Source: Brachyhypopomus gauderio (lineage: Eukaryota; Chordata; Actinopteri; Gymnotiformes; Hypopomidae). Taken from it: 64,000 nucleotides of DNA. Below, in pieces: positions 51,701 through 63,297 of this stretch. Location of the stretch: NCBI RefSeq assembly GCF_052324685.1, contig NC_135218.1:16784479-16848478 (forward strand), in the 5' to 3' direction. The first letter of the stretch is position 1, and each line of letters begins with the position of its first letter. The translations under genes and the position numbers were made by a program. Under the pieces are notes generated by a model that had not been told where the DNA came from, did no database searches, and saw only the letters and a list, made by a program, of their open reading frames with translations.

Positions 51701-54700
51701 GGCATCCCCTGAGGATGCTGCCGAGATGTGACGCAGTAGTAACGGCTTGAGTTGTGGGTGTCTGGGTTTTGGTCAATGGCAGTACTGGACATTGATGCAA
51801 CGGGCTTTTTGATTTGGTTCTGGCTAGGACGCTGGGCCTGGCTATTTGTGGGTAACTCCTGCATGCTGCTATAGCAACTATTGACATTCTGAGACTTGGG
51901 TGCAGATGGGATCGTGGTGTAAGGTGCATGGAAAGTGCTCTCATCACTGAACTGATGAGGGTGGTAGGGCAACTGGGTATATGATGGCACGCCAACTCTG
52001 ACATCAGTGCTAGATAATGAGTATGCCTTGTTTGGGTTAAGATTTTGAGTTGGATGGTTATAGCTCTCAGTTGCTATGTTTGGATTAAGTGTTTCACTAT
52101 TGGGTGGAGGATTATAGGTTTGACAAGAATCCAGGCCCGACTTGCTGCCTTGGTCTAGTCCTTTACCCTGGAACTTTAAGTGGACATGATTCCCAGGTCC
52201 CTCAGTGTAGCTGGAAACAAGAACCTTTTCGTGAACCTTGGTAGCAGCAAAACTATCACTACGTGTGGGGGGTGGTGGTGGTGGAGGTGAGGGGGCTTTG
52301 GTTTTCTTCATGTCAGGAATATGCCAAATGGGTCCAATGCTAGCCCTTCCAGAGGCAGGGTGCCGGTTGCCTGACTGCTCCTCTGTCCGTGGGCTTTCCC
52401 GGCCACCTGACCCTGAAGGCAGCTGCAAGTATCCAACTCTGTCTTCCTGTCTCACACCATCACTTAGGTTTTGACTATTCCTGCTGTTGCTAGGCCTGTT
52501 TCCTGAGTCCCACTGGTTGACTTTATACAACATATTCTCTGTGGAGGCAGTGTTGCTTTTGGACAGTGTATAATCTGGGGTTCCTGAGCTGGTTGAAAAG
52601 GAGCTATAGGCAGAGTCTCTTTTTCCACCTCCTAAATGTTCAATGCTGTTGGCATTAGACTTGCTTGGAGAGAGGCGGCCAGATGGATATGGGTGGGGAC
52701 TGTGCTCTAAACTGTCCATACTGCCCAAGGAACTAAACTGGTCTGAGACTCGACGCAGGTTTGTCTGGTGCCAGCTAGTACTGAGGTCAGAGGAGAATGA
52801 ACTGAGGAAACAGATACATGTTTCAGACTGCACCACTGCACAAAACAGGTTACATATTATATTAGATAAACAATTTCTCCTATGAGTGATGATATGGTTA
52901 AATAATGTTTACCTTGCATCATATCTTGTTTGCCAGACTGGTGAGGGTGTGTGTGGTGCTTTGGCAGTTTCTGATTGGTTCTCGTTGAATTTGGTGGAGT
53001 GCCAGGAGTGAGGTCTGCTCATGGGTTCACTTCTCCTGAATGGTAAGAACAAGGAAGAAATGGAAGGAAGGAGGGAGGGAGGGAGGTCAGAGTGGCAAAG
53101 GGATTAGAGAACAGAGCATCATGGGAAAATGCCTGTGTGCAACTGCAGTCGGAATGAACTCTACTTTCATGATCACAGCAAGGACTGTACAAGAGGACAT
53201 GTAATTGTGGTAACCCTGTTTCTTATTTTAGACAGAGGAAAGACAAAGCCTCTATTTATTTCCAAGTCAACTATTGCCCAAAAACACACACAGATAAGCT
53301 ATTAATTGCACCAAATCATGCTAAAAGATCATCAACATCAATGTCATATATTAAGAAAAGTCATGTTACTCAAACATACTCTTGACAAAGAAGTCAACAG
53401 GAGTATCAACGCATACTGAAGCACCCACAAATTGAAATACATCAACACTGCAAACATCTCATTTCAACCACCTAAGAAACTATATACATTTTAGTAACAC
53501 TGAAGGCAATTGCAAAACCTGAAGAATAAAAATGAAGACATGAAGGATGGCACACACAAGAAGAAAGTGGGCTGGGATATGAACAGGGCAGAATAAGAGA
53601 GGAAATGGATTCGTGGTGGACATCTGACTGGATGGGATGTGATGGTACAGAAGGCTTGGTTGGCTAGTGGTTACATCAATACCATACCTCATTGAACTTC
53701 GCAAAATCTTCGTTAGAAAGCTCCGGGCCACATGAACGTCACTCTCTGATGGCATTTTCTGTGCTACAATATCCACCATTTTCATCCTCCTGAAGGGGGT
53801 TAGAAGGAGGGGAACACACAGACTGAATCTCTGTCCTCAGTATAAATCGAGACTCAGGGACTCTTGTGTTACTCCGTTTGGTAACACAGACAAGAACGCC
53901 TCCAGAAGTGAAATGGCACATGGCCTCTCAGCAATGAGCCCATCAGCACTGACCTAATGCTACATACAATTGGTACACAGACACACATTAAAAGTGGTAG
54001 GAGGGGGGGTTTTGAGATCCTAGCCATTGCATGAGCAAAACACATACAGTCATCTTTAATATAGACCAGTACAAAAGTAATGACTAATCAACATGTAGTA
54101 TAATTAGAGCAAATGAAGAAGGAAAAAAAAATGCAACACATTTGGCCAAAAGACTGAGCACTGGCCAAGGGCTTCAGCCATATGGCCCTGAAGGAGCTAT
54201 GGGCTCGGGGGTGTCCCCAGCACCAAACCAGTCACCCTCTAAATCCTCCCAAGCTGAGGATCAGTCCAGACACAGATCTGAGCTCTGTGAATTCTCACAC
54301 ATTGTACACCAATAAGATCCAACAAACAATGATGGGCACAGGGAGACATCTTGTGGTGGAGTGATGGAAAAAAAAAAAATCCATGTAAGAAATGGCATGC
54401 ATCTGTGTGTAATAGGAAGACAAGGATTCAAGTAAGGAATTTAAAAATAACTGCTAATATCAGAGAGGGATTCAAAATCCAACAGCTGCAATGGAAACTT
54501 TACCAAGGTTTCTGAAATGAAACCATTTCAATTGTTCTTTTACGATGTTTAATGGCCGTTAAAAACAAAGAACAGCCTCACAAAGTGTACTATAGTGATT
54601 CATCGACTAGATTAACCTGAGCAAGCATAATAATCATCATCATCATCATCATCATCACAGCATTTAGGCAAGCAAGAAATGTGCTGCAGCAGAATTTCCT

Positions 54701-57700
54701 ACACCAGAGTGAAGGAAAAATATATTTTTATGTCACCTGCCCATAAATCATATAAAGGGACTACTAGAATATAGTAAAAAAAAAAAATGTTTAAAATGGG
54801 GACAGTTGACACAGATAATTCAAATGTTTAAACAATTTGTGTACTTGCACAAGCACTTGCATGTGTAATATATGAATATGCTAAAGCATTTTCAGCAGTT
54901 TAGTTTGACTGTTTGTAATGCTATCACATATAGAAGTGCACAGGGTTTCTTACAGGTGCACTTAAATTTGAGGTCACATTCCCTTGCACACAAATTCCTG
55001 TGTTTTGAGGTGGGCTTGCACTAATTAAGCAGTTATAAAACCACAATATTATTTACATTGCACCTTCATTAAAATGAACAAGGCCAATTTTACTAGCTTA
55101 TAGAAATTTCCCTGGGAGAAAACAGCTAAGGAATACGTATCAGAAAAGAAATAGTGGTCAATGAAATCATAGGTGTTTGATGTTGTGTTTTTTTTTTTTT
55201 TTTTTAAGGTTCTGACTCAACAAGCTTATAAAAAATAAAAATAAACAAATAAAACACTGGTAAAACATTTAAGCCAAGGCCAAACACTGTGAACACACTC
55301 TGAAGGTTCCCAGAAGTTTAACATTAAACAATCATTAAACATTCCACTTACACTTGACCAGTGACTTTCAAGTTCTAGTGTGTCACAAGCCCAGTCCTCT
55401 CTCACATTAGATATCCAACGCTGCGCCTTCTGTCCGCTCCAGTAATGTTCTTAGAACGCCAAGAGTAAAAGCCACAAAATGCTTTGTAAATTAAACTTAA
55501 ACAAAATTGACTAAGACAAAGTTTTTCCTTGCCGCAGGTTAGAAAGATCATCCAACAGCCTAAACGACAAATTAAGGGACGTGAGGCCTTAACATGGCCG
55601 TTTCCCTGCTGTTCTCTTTTGCAGGATAAATGCCTCAAGTGTCTTTGTGGTAGCCACACATGGCACTAGGCATTCACATGCTAATGCTCGTCCCTTTATT
55701 GGACGTATTGTCAGGGCTACAGCTGGTCCGGCACAGATATGCCAGTGGCTTGGATCAGTGGAGCCCATGCAGTATGGAAGCCGAGGTGGGGGGCTAGCAA
55801 GGGAAAAGTCCCATTCCACAGTTTTTCACTGCAAGGCTGATTCAAAAACAAACAAATCACTGGTTAAGAGGCAACAGCCAATCCAACTTCTTCATGCAAA
55901 GCCTTCAGCCAGGGCCAGTTCAGGCTGTGGGGAGTGGGGGTGGTGGTGGCAGTGAAGGCATAAAAGAATCCTGCATCTACCAATGGGCTTACAAGAGAAT
56001 CTCCACAGATTATCAAACTATTTAGGGCAATGAAATACTGACGCTTGCTCACAGCTGTTCAATCAAAATATATATGGAATAGGTTGCTAGTTTTAACAGT
56101 TAATCACTTGTTAATCTAAGGAATTGCAGAGAGCACAATGATTCACAATGCAAGATAATTATGGCATCATTTAATAAATATGCTCAAACAAATGCAAGAC
56201 AAAGAAGTTACTATACATAAAAGGCATAATATCTTGGCACAAAAGAAGCAGGAACAAACAACGGTAGCCAAGTAAGTCTCTGAACTCACCAAGCAGACCC
56301 TCAAGGCAACAAAGACACAAAAGCAAAAATTCCTAATCAGGTTGCCAGACAAGCAGCTCTGAGGTTTGGAGTCCGGGTTTGCTCCAGTGGACTCCTCAGT
56401 CACTGCATTCCTCACGCACATCAAAGGCTGGGCCCGACAAAAGCTCCTCCATAGATGACCAGTCCCTGATCAGAGTGAGAGCATTTTTCAAACATCTGCT
56501 GTATCCAAAAACAAAGAAAGGGTAGCCTTAACGAAGCCCTTTTCAAGACACAAAGATGAAATATATACACATTTCAAACTTTATGCACGTGTGTCAGCCT
56601 AGGCAGATCTTCACCAGGTTCTGCCCCTGCAAAGATCTGGGGAGGGGGCTACTGCGATGGCCAGTCCCCTTTAAGTAATGCTGCAGCCTCCGAGTCCCCA
56701 TTGGTCCAAGGAGGGCATGTTAATGAGAAGAAGCTGAGAGGGTTGAACTCCATCCCCCCCTGTGCAGCAGCCTAGATGTCTTCCATTTACTATGGCAACA
56801 TGTTGATCTTCGCAGGGCGCAAGTGCACTTGTGGAACGAAGTGACATCGGCGACAGTCTTCATACATTTTTACAGATCAGACAACATGGCAGGATTTTCA
56901 AGGAAAAAAAAGGGGGGGGGGTACCTTTCACATCCGGGTTTTCTATAGTTCTACATAGGTGGGGGACGACGCCCCCTACACACACACAAAAAAAAGTCTG
57001 CTTGACACCAAAGTTGCCCTCTTCATTCTTGTGTGGGACACCTCTCTCTCAGCAGCGGACTTCACCAAACATGACCCCTGACCTCAACCTCCCCAACTGG
57101 ACTGAGAGACTTGTTCTGTTAAGAGTGGATGTCTGAAGCTCTGACATAGGCCATCTGGTGTAAAACCAGGTCAGAGCCTCAAACAGTCAACCTGTAGTTC
57201 CTTCTAAACCATGACAGGTTGTATATGGCCAGTAAAACAGGTGACGAGTATGAGAGTATGAGGTGATGGGTATAAGTATATACTTATATACAGCGGGTAT
57301 ACAATGGTCGTAGTAAGCTGCGACCTACAAAGCTTAGGGCTTGATTAAAACCCATTCTACCATTAAAACAAATGGCCTGGTGACAGGCATGATGATCACA
57401 TCGAAACTGTTTGGTCTGCAATTGATGGGTAGGGCAGACTATGAAGAAATTAATACATAAATCTTAATGCGCAATGACACATTGTGAGAGAGTTCCAACT
57501 CATACATTCCAGACAGGTCATGTGAAATAAATCCTACGTTTCAGTGTTGCGTAAATGATGAGACCTCAGGCAAGTTTGATCAATCTTACTTTAGTAATCA
57601 CAACTGCAACTGGATCTCAACGCAGAGTGCATCAATAACAACTTTAATATGTTGATTTTCAAGTTGGAGCCAGGCAACTTTAACATGTTAAATTTCCAGT

Positions 57701-60700
57701 CGGATCTCCAACACTGCCAAGATTCATCCTGAGGGCGTACACACCTGACGTTCAATGCATCCTGGAATGATCACATGTGCCAAGTCACACTGAGAAAACA
57801 ATTGTAACCGTGGACTCAACATATTCACATGGAGGACCTGATCACAACCGCTTTAAATGGACAAAAACATCTCTGAGGTGATTAGCAAAGGGCAGTCATC
57901 AGATTAGGATAACTGGCACACATTTAATTGACTTTGTCAAATAAGCAGGAAAGAGTGAATGTTCATCAATGGTAGGACATTGTACCAAAACTAAAGAGAA
58001 TGCTGATGTAGTGCAAAGATGTTGCAAAGGCAGCATGTGCTACAGCAGCGAAGTGCACAGGCTGCGCGGGACTCGGCCATTTGCCTGGGTTTGGAACGGC
58101 AACACAAAGGTTTTTTTCAGCACCCTCCACAATCAGCCCCTGGCTTAAGGGCCCAGAGAGGCCAAGTGCAAGCCTCCCGTAATGACCAGCACATTCCTGG
58201 GCTGCATGACATACCAGCCGGCTAGCCAGCAGCTGCACAGTTGGTTGCCCCAGGAGTCTGAAAAGTCTCGTTTTTATAGATTTTTTTTTCCCTTCATGAC
58301 AGAGCTTTTCACATCACCACTCATACACACCATCCAGTCATTGTTGTTTCACAAACAATCCCGGGGGAAAAAACCAAAAAAAAAAAAACCCACAAAAGGT
58401 CCAAAAGATCAGGCAACAATTACCTGGCACAGACAGAGAAGGATAAAATTCAGCACGTCATCAAATATATTTCTAAAAGAACAAAGTAGCAGGCAGTACC
58501 TTCTGAACTCACTCAGACCCACTTTGGAATGCCAAGAGCTTCACTTACCATGACCCCATTCTGTGGCCTGCTAGTCTTATGAAACGTTCTGCGTAGCATG
58601 GAGTAGGCTTATCATGAGGCTGACATGTCAGAGCTAGGCCCTTAAGCCCCTGAAATGTAGTGAGCCAGGCAGACAAATGTCTCATCACTCATCTTCCCCA
58701 TGTACTGTACACATACCAGCCATCACAGAGGGAGAACAGAACACCACAGGGATCTCTGAACCATATATGGAGGTTAAGTGGATTCTAAGTATGAACTAAG
58801 AATGAACCAAAAAGCACACTATTGTTCTCATATTACTAAATGCTAAAATACACCCAAGATGAAGGAAGTCAGTAAACAAATGTCAATAGCAAATTGCTTT
58901 TTGGTCAAAACTGCTGTTAGCAATTAATTTTAAAAAGTTTTCAAACAGTCATTATTGCTCGTAATGTCTAAACAAGCTGCTAGAGAACCCGAGTGAGTCA
59001 GGTAGGTAACACTGTAATTATCCCTATTTATATTACACTCCCTGCAATTATCTACGTTTGATTAACCAGCCTTGTGGAAACAGCTTTTCCGTCAGTGCTA
59101 ATAAAATGCGTGTGACTTGCAGGTGTTGACTCATCTTAGTGATGGAAATCATAATTAATTTAGAGATAGATGGAGTGGATGTTAAACTTGCCCTTAAATG
59201 TTATATAGGATAGTGCTTTCTAACATTAGAGAACAAACTGAAATAATTTACTGAAATGATCCAAAATCAGGAGCAACACAGCACCAACATTGCACAAGCC
59301 ACCAAAGCAGGCCATGTAAGTCACAGACATCTTCTGGTTAGCACTCTCAGCTTATGAGACCAAGGAGCTTTGCTAGATTTAACAGGATTCTGAACCATGT
59401 TCCAACATTGCTCAGGGCAGCAAGAGCACCCAGCAACCAAATTCTACTGGACACAGGCATGGACTCAGAGCAGTCATGTGCAGCTTCACTGCAAGCTATA
59501 GGGCTTTAGATGGTAAAATAAAGGCTAGGACGAGTACACAAGGACTAATAACTAACCAACAGGACACAACATTTATTTATTTTTACAATAAATTGAATTT
59601 GTTTTAGAGTTAAAGGGTTATGTGCTAAAATGGAATAAATTCAAACTGATATTTTTTGCACTGACCTGATTAAAGTCTAAGATTCCCCCTATACCATGGG
59701 GCATCTCGGGAAAAGATGGAAAACTTTTCCCAGCTGCTGGAAAAACTGCACATTTGAGAGGCCCAGTTTCAACTCCCATGTAGTTCATGTTGTGTGCTAC
59801 TATACTGCTTCAACTCCCGAAAACCCACCGACAGAATATTTTAAGTGTATGGTTACATACACTACTAGGTTGAATGGTGACCATTTCTTGTAACGTGAAT
59901 AGATCGTTTGTGCTGAGATTGCTTCTATGAGCAGAGATTACTATGGTTACTCTGACAAATACTAACAAATGCAAGTACAGGAGACAGCACTGACACTGGA
60001 CTGACATCTCATCTCCACTTTAACAAGTCTCCATACTTCAGCTTGGCATGCTAGCTAAACAAAAACACTGGATTTAGACGGTTTTGTGGGCTATGGGCTC
60101 CAATACTTGATTTAGTTTCATGAGCATGTTCAAATATCAAGGTATTTGAGGTTTCCTCCACTAGATGGCGCTAATAACTCTGAAGAACAAATGCATTCAT
60201 TTTCTGTATCAGTGCTCTCACTCCACTGCTGTGAGAGAGCCATTCAAACTGAAGATCACAATTGCTATTTGCAATTGTAGAGTAATAAAATCATGGCAAT
60301 GGCGTCATGGTTTTGTAACATTGTCAATGAAAAAACCCATTAAGTTTTGTTACATTTTACGTCACTGTGTTTTTTGGGACCTTAAAAACACACAAAAAAT
60401 GCATTTTGGGGCTATTATCCGTCATCCATTTCATTTTCAGTCCTACAGGGATTTGAAGTAGGGGGCCGCTCCACAGATGCCATGACATTTAAAACCATTC
60501 CCATTTCTGACTGCCATTTCAGCACATGGTCTTAATAAGGTACCTTGAATCTTCCTTCATTTGAAACAATTAATCGTGGTGCCGGCCTGAAAATATCAGA
60601 AGTGTGTTCCAACATTTCATGCATAAGGCAAAGCTCCTGGAATCTGTGATCTGGTGACTAGCAGGTCTTTCTACGGTGAGACACGGCACTGACCGCCACC

Positions 60701-61869
60701 AGACAGCTGTGCACGTCCTCGCAAGCTCCATAAGGCCCTGGGAACACGTATCAGCGCACTCTGCAGGGCGCTAGGGTTGCCCACGGCAACAATGGCGTGA
60801 TCCACACGCCACTTTTGTTTCACTGGGTCAATGTGCTGTGCACTCACTGGACTGGAATGGAGACGGATCTTTTGTGCTGTGCTCTGCCAAGTGGCTAGCG
60901 TGTACTTTATATGCAATAGTATAAACTTGGCAACATGGCTAACGTTATGGATTTTTCCAAGGACGTGCTTCAAAGCACTGTGGACACGACAACCTACTTG
61001 GTGTTTCTTGCACTGTGTTTAATGGTAGTTCATGTCCCCTATATGAAAACCAAATACAGAAGAAGCAGGTGGGTGTCTCCTGCGTATTGTAGTACAGCAT
61101 TAGATTCACCATCACACTCCTTATGGCACCGCAGTGCAATGTGTGGATGAATGATCCATATTGACTCCTAATGTCACTTTAATCAGAGCATAACAAATAC
61201 ATAGGAAGCGCATAAAAACAGAATCAATACAGAGATATTATTTATACTGATAAATGAGCCAATAAAAATGAATAACATGAAATGTATCGAATAACCTCAC
61301 AAGAGCACAAGCAAAACTGCACCATCTCACCTGGAGACAAGCCTGTGGACTCTTGCTAAATCAGCATAGCTTTGCACTTACACATCACACCTGCAATGTT
61401 TGCAGAGCACAGGGAACAAGACCGACTGCTCCCTCCCTTTTGTATGACTTCATAGCTTCAAATGAGGTCAGCATATGCAAAACACAGGCAACGCCCTCAA
61501 ACATGGGCAAATGGTGAAGCCTTCCTTTTTCCTCATTGGTCAAAGATAAGCCAGGCTCTGTGGAAACTGATAACATTTATGTCCAGATGCCTGCCTATTA
61601 AAAACAACAAAACATGGATCAAGCTTGGTGTTGCAATTATGACACCTAGGTACCCTTTAAAGATTTCAAAAGATGGAGTTATGCAATCAATAACCGACAT
61701 TTGGAATTAAGACCACACCCTGCCACCCCCTCATAGAGGTAGCAAAACACTCTAGTACTCAAATTTTCAAAGAGCTCCTTTGTATACACACTAACACACA
61801 CAACGACCATTGTTCCAGCATTTAAGACTATTGTGAGCTAAATTATAATATTTTTGCAATTTTTGTAAC

Positions 61870-61956
<87 letters not shown>

Positions 61957-63297
61957 TTTATATTTCATTAAAGTGAAAGAAATAGGGGCCCTTTCAAATG
62001 AAACACAGCCACCCTGAATGTTACGGTCATGTGTACTGCTTACACAAGACGGTCATACAATCAGGCAACAATCTGGCCCAACTGGCCTGTCCAGGCACTA
62101 CCTGTGGAGTGACTAATTCACTGAACGGATACTCAGCATCCACTTTCACACATGCAAACAATTTCAAAATTGAGGGACACTTCCGGTTTGGAGTCATGTA
62201 AAAACAGGAACTGATATCAGAAGACTTCATTCAACAGTGTACATTAATAAGTATCTTTTTTCACCCCAGTTGTACACAAACACTTGAAGGAAATGCACAA
62301 ACCATTGCAGATTTCAGATTTTTTCATGACATACATACTTTCACTGAGCAATAGTTCATCCGGAGTAATGGGAAATAGACGCTACCCGATGCATGTAAAA
62401 CAGGCCACACTGAAACAGGGAGCTTTCGAACTAGGACAACTGGGAATCTCGGAGCTGCTTGATTAGTTGAGAAATGAAATGTATCGGCTTCTCACACAGG
62501 GCTGAGCCACAGCAAGGTCAAATGTGTAGTCAGATACTTCACTGAGTCAGCAGAGAATGTCTTCATTATCAGACACTAATTCTCCTCGCTGTTGTTAGCT
62601 GGCAGCAGAGCTGACTTACAAGCACATTCAAAGGCAAAGCAGGACAATTACTCACACATACACCACTGAACAGGGCCGCTAAACTGTCTGCATACTTTTT
62701 ACAAACTGTAATGTTACTAAATGCACATAGCGAAGCTCATTCTGAACAGCAGTGTTGTCCATGTTGTATGAGACAATCTAACCACTTCAAACACATGTAA
62801 AATGACCTGTGTAACACTATTGTTGGTGTACATTTAATATTAGTCACAGCTCTCCCCTAGCAACACAGTTATGTTGAACATGTTATGGTGTGAAACCGGA
62901 GATAGATAATATTATATATACATACACGTGTGAGCTTGAGGATGTAAGTATATATATATATATATCTCAGACCTACTCGACAGGTCCTCAAATCACATCA
63001 GTACCTGTACTGTCCTTGTGCGTGTTACTATGGTTGCATTGAAAAAAGTAGCCATGGAGACTCGAGCACATGGCGTGTGGGAAACAGGTGTGCCTGGATG
63101 CCCTGGGGCAGGTTCACCTGCACCCGTATGTGTGTGCCAGTACCTTACCTTTTCACCTCCAGAGTGAGCGTCTTGTGGGAGCCCTTGACCAGACAGATGG
63201 CCTCCTGCCGGTAGCCGCTGAGGGGAACCTCATTGATGGTTACGAGCTGGTCTCCTGCCTGAAGTTTAACAGCAGCTGCCTTGCTGCCTTCTTCCAC
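42500..63297 (-). CDS. shroom2: shroom2, apical actin- and Rho-kinase-binding protein; exon 1 outside window
   Basis: Ten exons in one frame give 1606 codons plus stop (with the cassette exon). In order they encode the second half of an N-terminal PDZ domain, a long Ser/Pro-rich region with ASD1 ([12 protein letters not shown]...LQKSRS, near 51085-51165), and a C-terminal ASD2 coiled coil that binds Rho kinase. Shroom proteins place actomyosin at apical junctions and drive apical constriction. SHROOM2 is favoured over SHROOM3/4 by [30 protein letters not shown] proline stretch, [13 protein letters not shown] and the ending [13 protein letters not shown], all near-identical to remembered human SHROOM2, and by synteny. 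Teleosts have two shroom2 copies, and which one this is was not determined. The first PDZ exon lies right of 64000. Confidence 0.94.
42910..43182 (-). CDS. shroom2: shroom2 exon, ASD2 core
   Basis: The acceptor ttctgcag precedes 43182 and the donor gtaagg follows 42910. The 273 nt (91 codons, phase 0-0) encode [20 protein letters not shown]...[20 protein letters not shown] then [20 protein letters not shown]. This is the most conserved Rho-kinase-binding segment of Shroom proteins. Confidence 0.96.
43455..43641 (-). CDS. shroom2: shroom2 exon, start of ASD2
   Basis: The acceptor tcccag precedes 43641 and the donor gtactg follows 43455. The 187 nt encode [20 protein letters not shown] then [20 protein letters not shown] and an acidic stretch ending [25 protein letters not shown] is shared with human SHROOM2 at the ASD2 entry. 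Confidence 0.94.
43965..43992. repeat. Poly-C run in a shroom2 intron
   Basis: Two C runs broken by one A. Likely to be length-unstable and hard to assemble. Confidence 0.85.
44219..44788 (-). CDS. shroom2: shroom2 exon leading into ASD2
   Basis: The acceptor ctcttag precedes 44788 and the donor gttagt follows 44219. The 570 nt encode [20 protein letters not shown] then [11 protein letters not shown], and near the end [20 protein letters not shown] followed by EGIFP. These match [18 protein letters not shown] and [10 protein letters not shown]...[11 protein letters not shown] of human SHROOM2. Confidence 0.94.
45451..46002 (-). CDS. shroom2: shroom2 Pro/Ser-rich linker exon
   Basis: The acceptor ccctcag precedes 46002 and the donor gtaagc follows 45451. 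The 552 nt encode [20 protein letters not shown] and a proline-rich linker, ending [24 protein letters not shown] sequence. [18 protein letters not shown] in human SHROOM2 is nearly identical, which anchors this exon. Confidence 0.93.
46764..46920. repeat. 26-bp minisatellite in a shroom2 intron
   Basis: About six near-perfect copies of gtgagtgttacggcacagca plus cggcat, the last ending in gctcgtggg. Confidence 0.93.
47152..47439. mobile_element. hAT-like MITE (non-autonomous DNA transposon)
   Basis: The left end starts cacggacgtagttttgg. The right end ends tcaaaactacgtccatg, which is its inverted complement at about 14 of 16 positions. The element is flanked by a perfect 8-bp direct repeat TAACAAGG (47144-47151 and 47440-47447), the target-site length known for hAT elements. 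The 288-bp body has no coding capacity. It carries poly-C/G blocks, a palindrome centred on gacatgtc, and an internal duplication of gtcccccccactttt-type blocks. Confidence 0.75.
49894..49973 (-). CDS. shroom2: shroom2 small linker exon
   Basis: The acceptor ttctcag precedes 49973 and the donor gtgagt follows 49894. The 80 nt encode [20 protein letters not shown] then DHNSSP, a low-complexity linker. It is inferred from phase compatibility (0 in, 2 out) and the good splice sites. Similarity to other Shrooms is weak. Confidence 0.78.
50290..52801 (-). CDS. shroom2: shroom2 large central exon with ASD1
   Basis: The acceptor tcctcag precedes 52801 and the donor gtgagt follows 50290. The 2512 nt (837 codons) match the giant central exon typical of Shroom genes. 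Recognisable segments in order: [45 protein letters not shown], the poly-Pro stretch before [19 protein letters not shown], then ASD1 with [62 protein letters not shown] and [10 protein letters not shown]. The long antisense frames over this exon are shadows. Confidence 0.96.
52913..53035 (-). CDS. shroom2: shroom2 exon with RPHSWH motif
   Basis: The acceptor cattcag precedes 53035 and the donor gtaaac follows 52913. The 123 nt encode [20 protein letters not shown] then [26 protein letters not shown]-x-TKF directly after the PDZ is a Shroom family hallmark. Phase 2 in and phase 2 out. Confidence 0.93.
53688..53789 (-). CDS. shroom2: shroom2 in-frame cassette exon (34 codons), probably alternative
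   Basis: The acceptor cccttcag precedes 53789 and the donor gtatgg follows 53688. The 102 nt are symmetric, phase 2 to phase 2, so exon 2 can splice to it or straight to the next exon. It encodes [20 protein letters not shown] then [13 protein letters not shown]. This segment is not in the human canonical SHROOM2 as I remember it, but splice signals and phase both fit, and the Arg at each junction is preserved. Whether it is constitutive or alternative needs transcripts. Confidence 0.72.
54628..54658. repeat. (ATC)n microsatellite
   Basis: About nine ATC/CAT units in shroom2 intron 2. Confidence 0.9.
60158..60173 (+). promoter_or_regulatory. CTCF-like binding motif
   Basis: CCACTAGATGGCGCTA fits the vertebrate CTCF core consensus CCASYAGRKGGCRSYA at all 16 positions. 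Occupancy cannot be judged from sequence. Confidence 0.6.
61874..61951. repeat. (AT)n microsatellite
   Basis: About 39 AT units in shroom2 intron 2. Self-complementary and able to form a cruciform. Confidence 0.96.
62946..62966. repeat. Short (TA)n run
   Basis: About ten TA units close upstream of shroom2 exon 2 in genomic coordinates (in intron 2). Confidence 0.8.
63149..63297 (-). CDS. shroom2: shroom2 exon 2 (second half of PDZ domain)
   Basis: The acceptor gttgcag precedes 63297 and the donor gtaagg follows 63149. The 149 nt encode [20 protein letters not shown] then [20 protein letters not shown] and HKTLTLEVK, the C-terminal half of the Shroom PDZ. Compared with the remembered human AAAVDKLLAGDE, the fish lacks one residue before KLQAGD. 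Entry is phase 0 and exit phase 2. Confidence 0.94.

Larger units (their letters stand above)
53790..63148 (-). other. shroom2 intron 2, about 9.4 kb
   Basis: Contains (ATC)n near 54631-54657, poly-T at about 55189-55205, poly-A runs, a CTCF-like motif at 60158-60173 and (AT)n at 61874-61951. No further shroom2 exon was found. One short plus-strand frame at 60935 is discussed as a finding. Confidence 0.6.
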
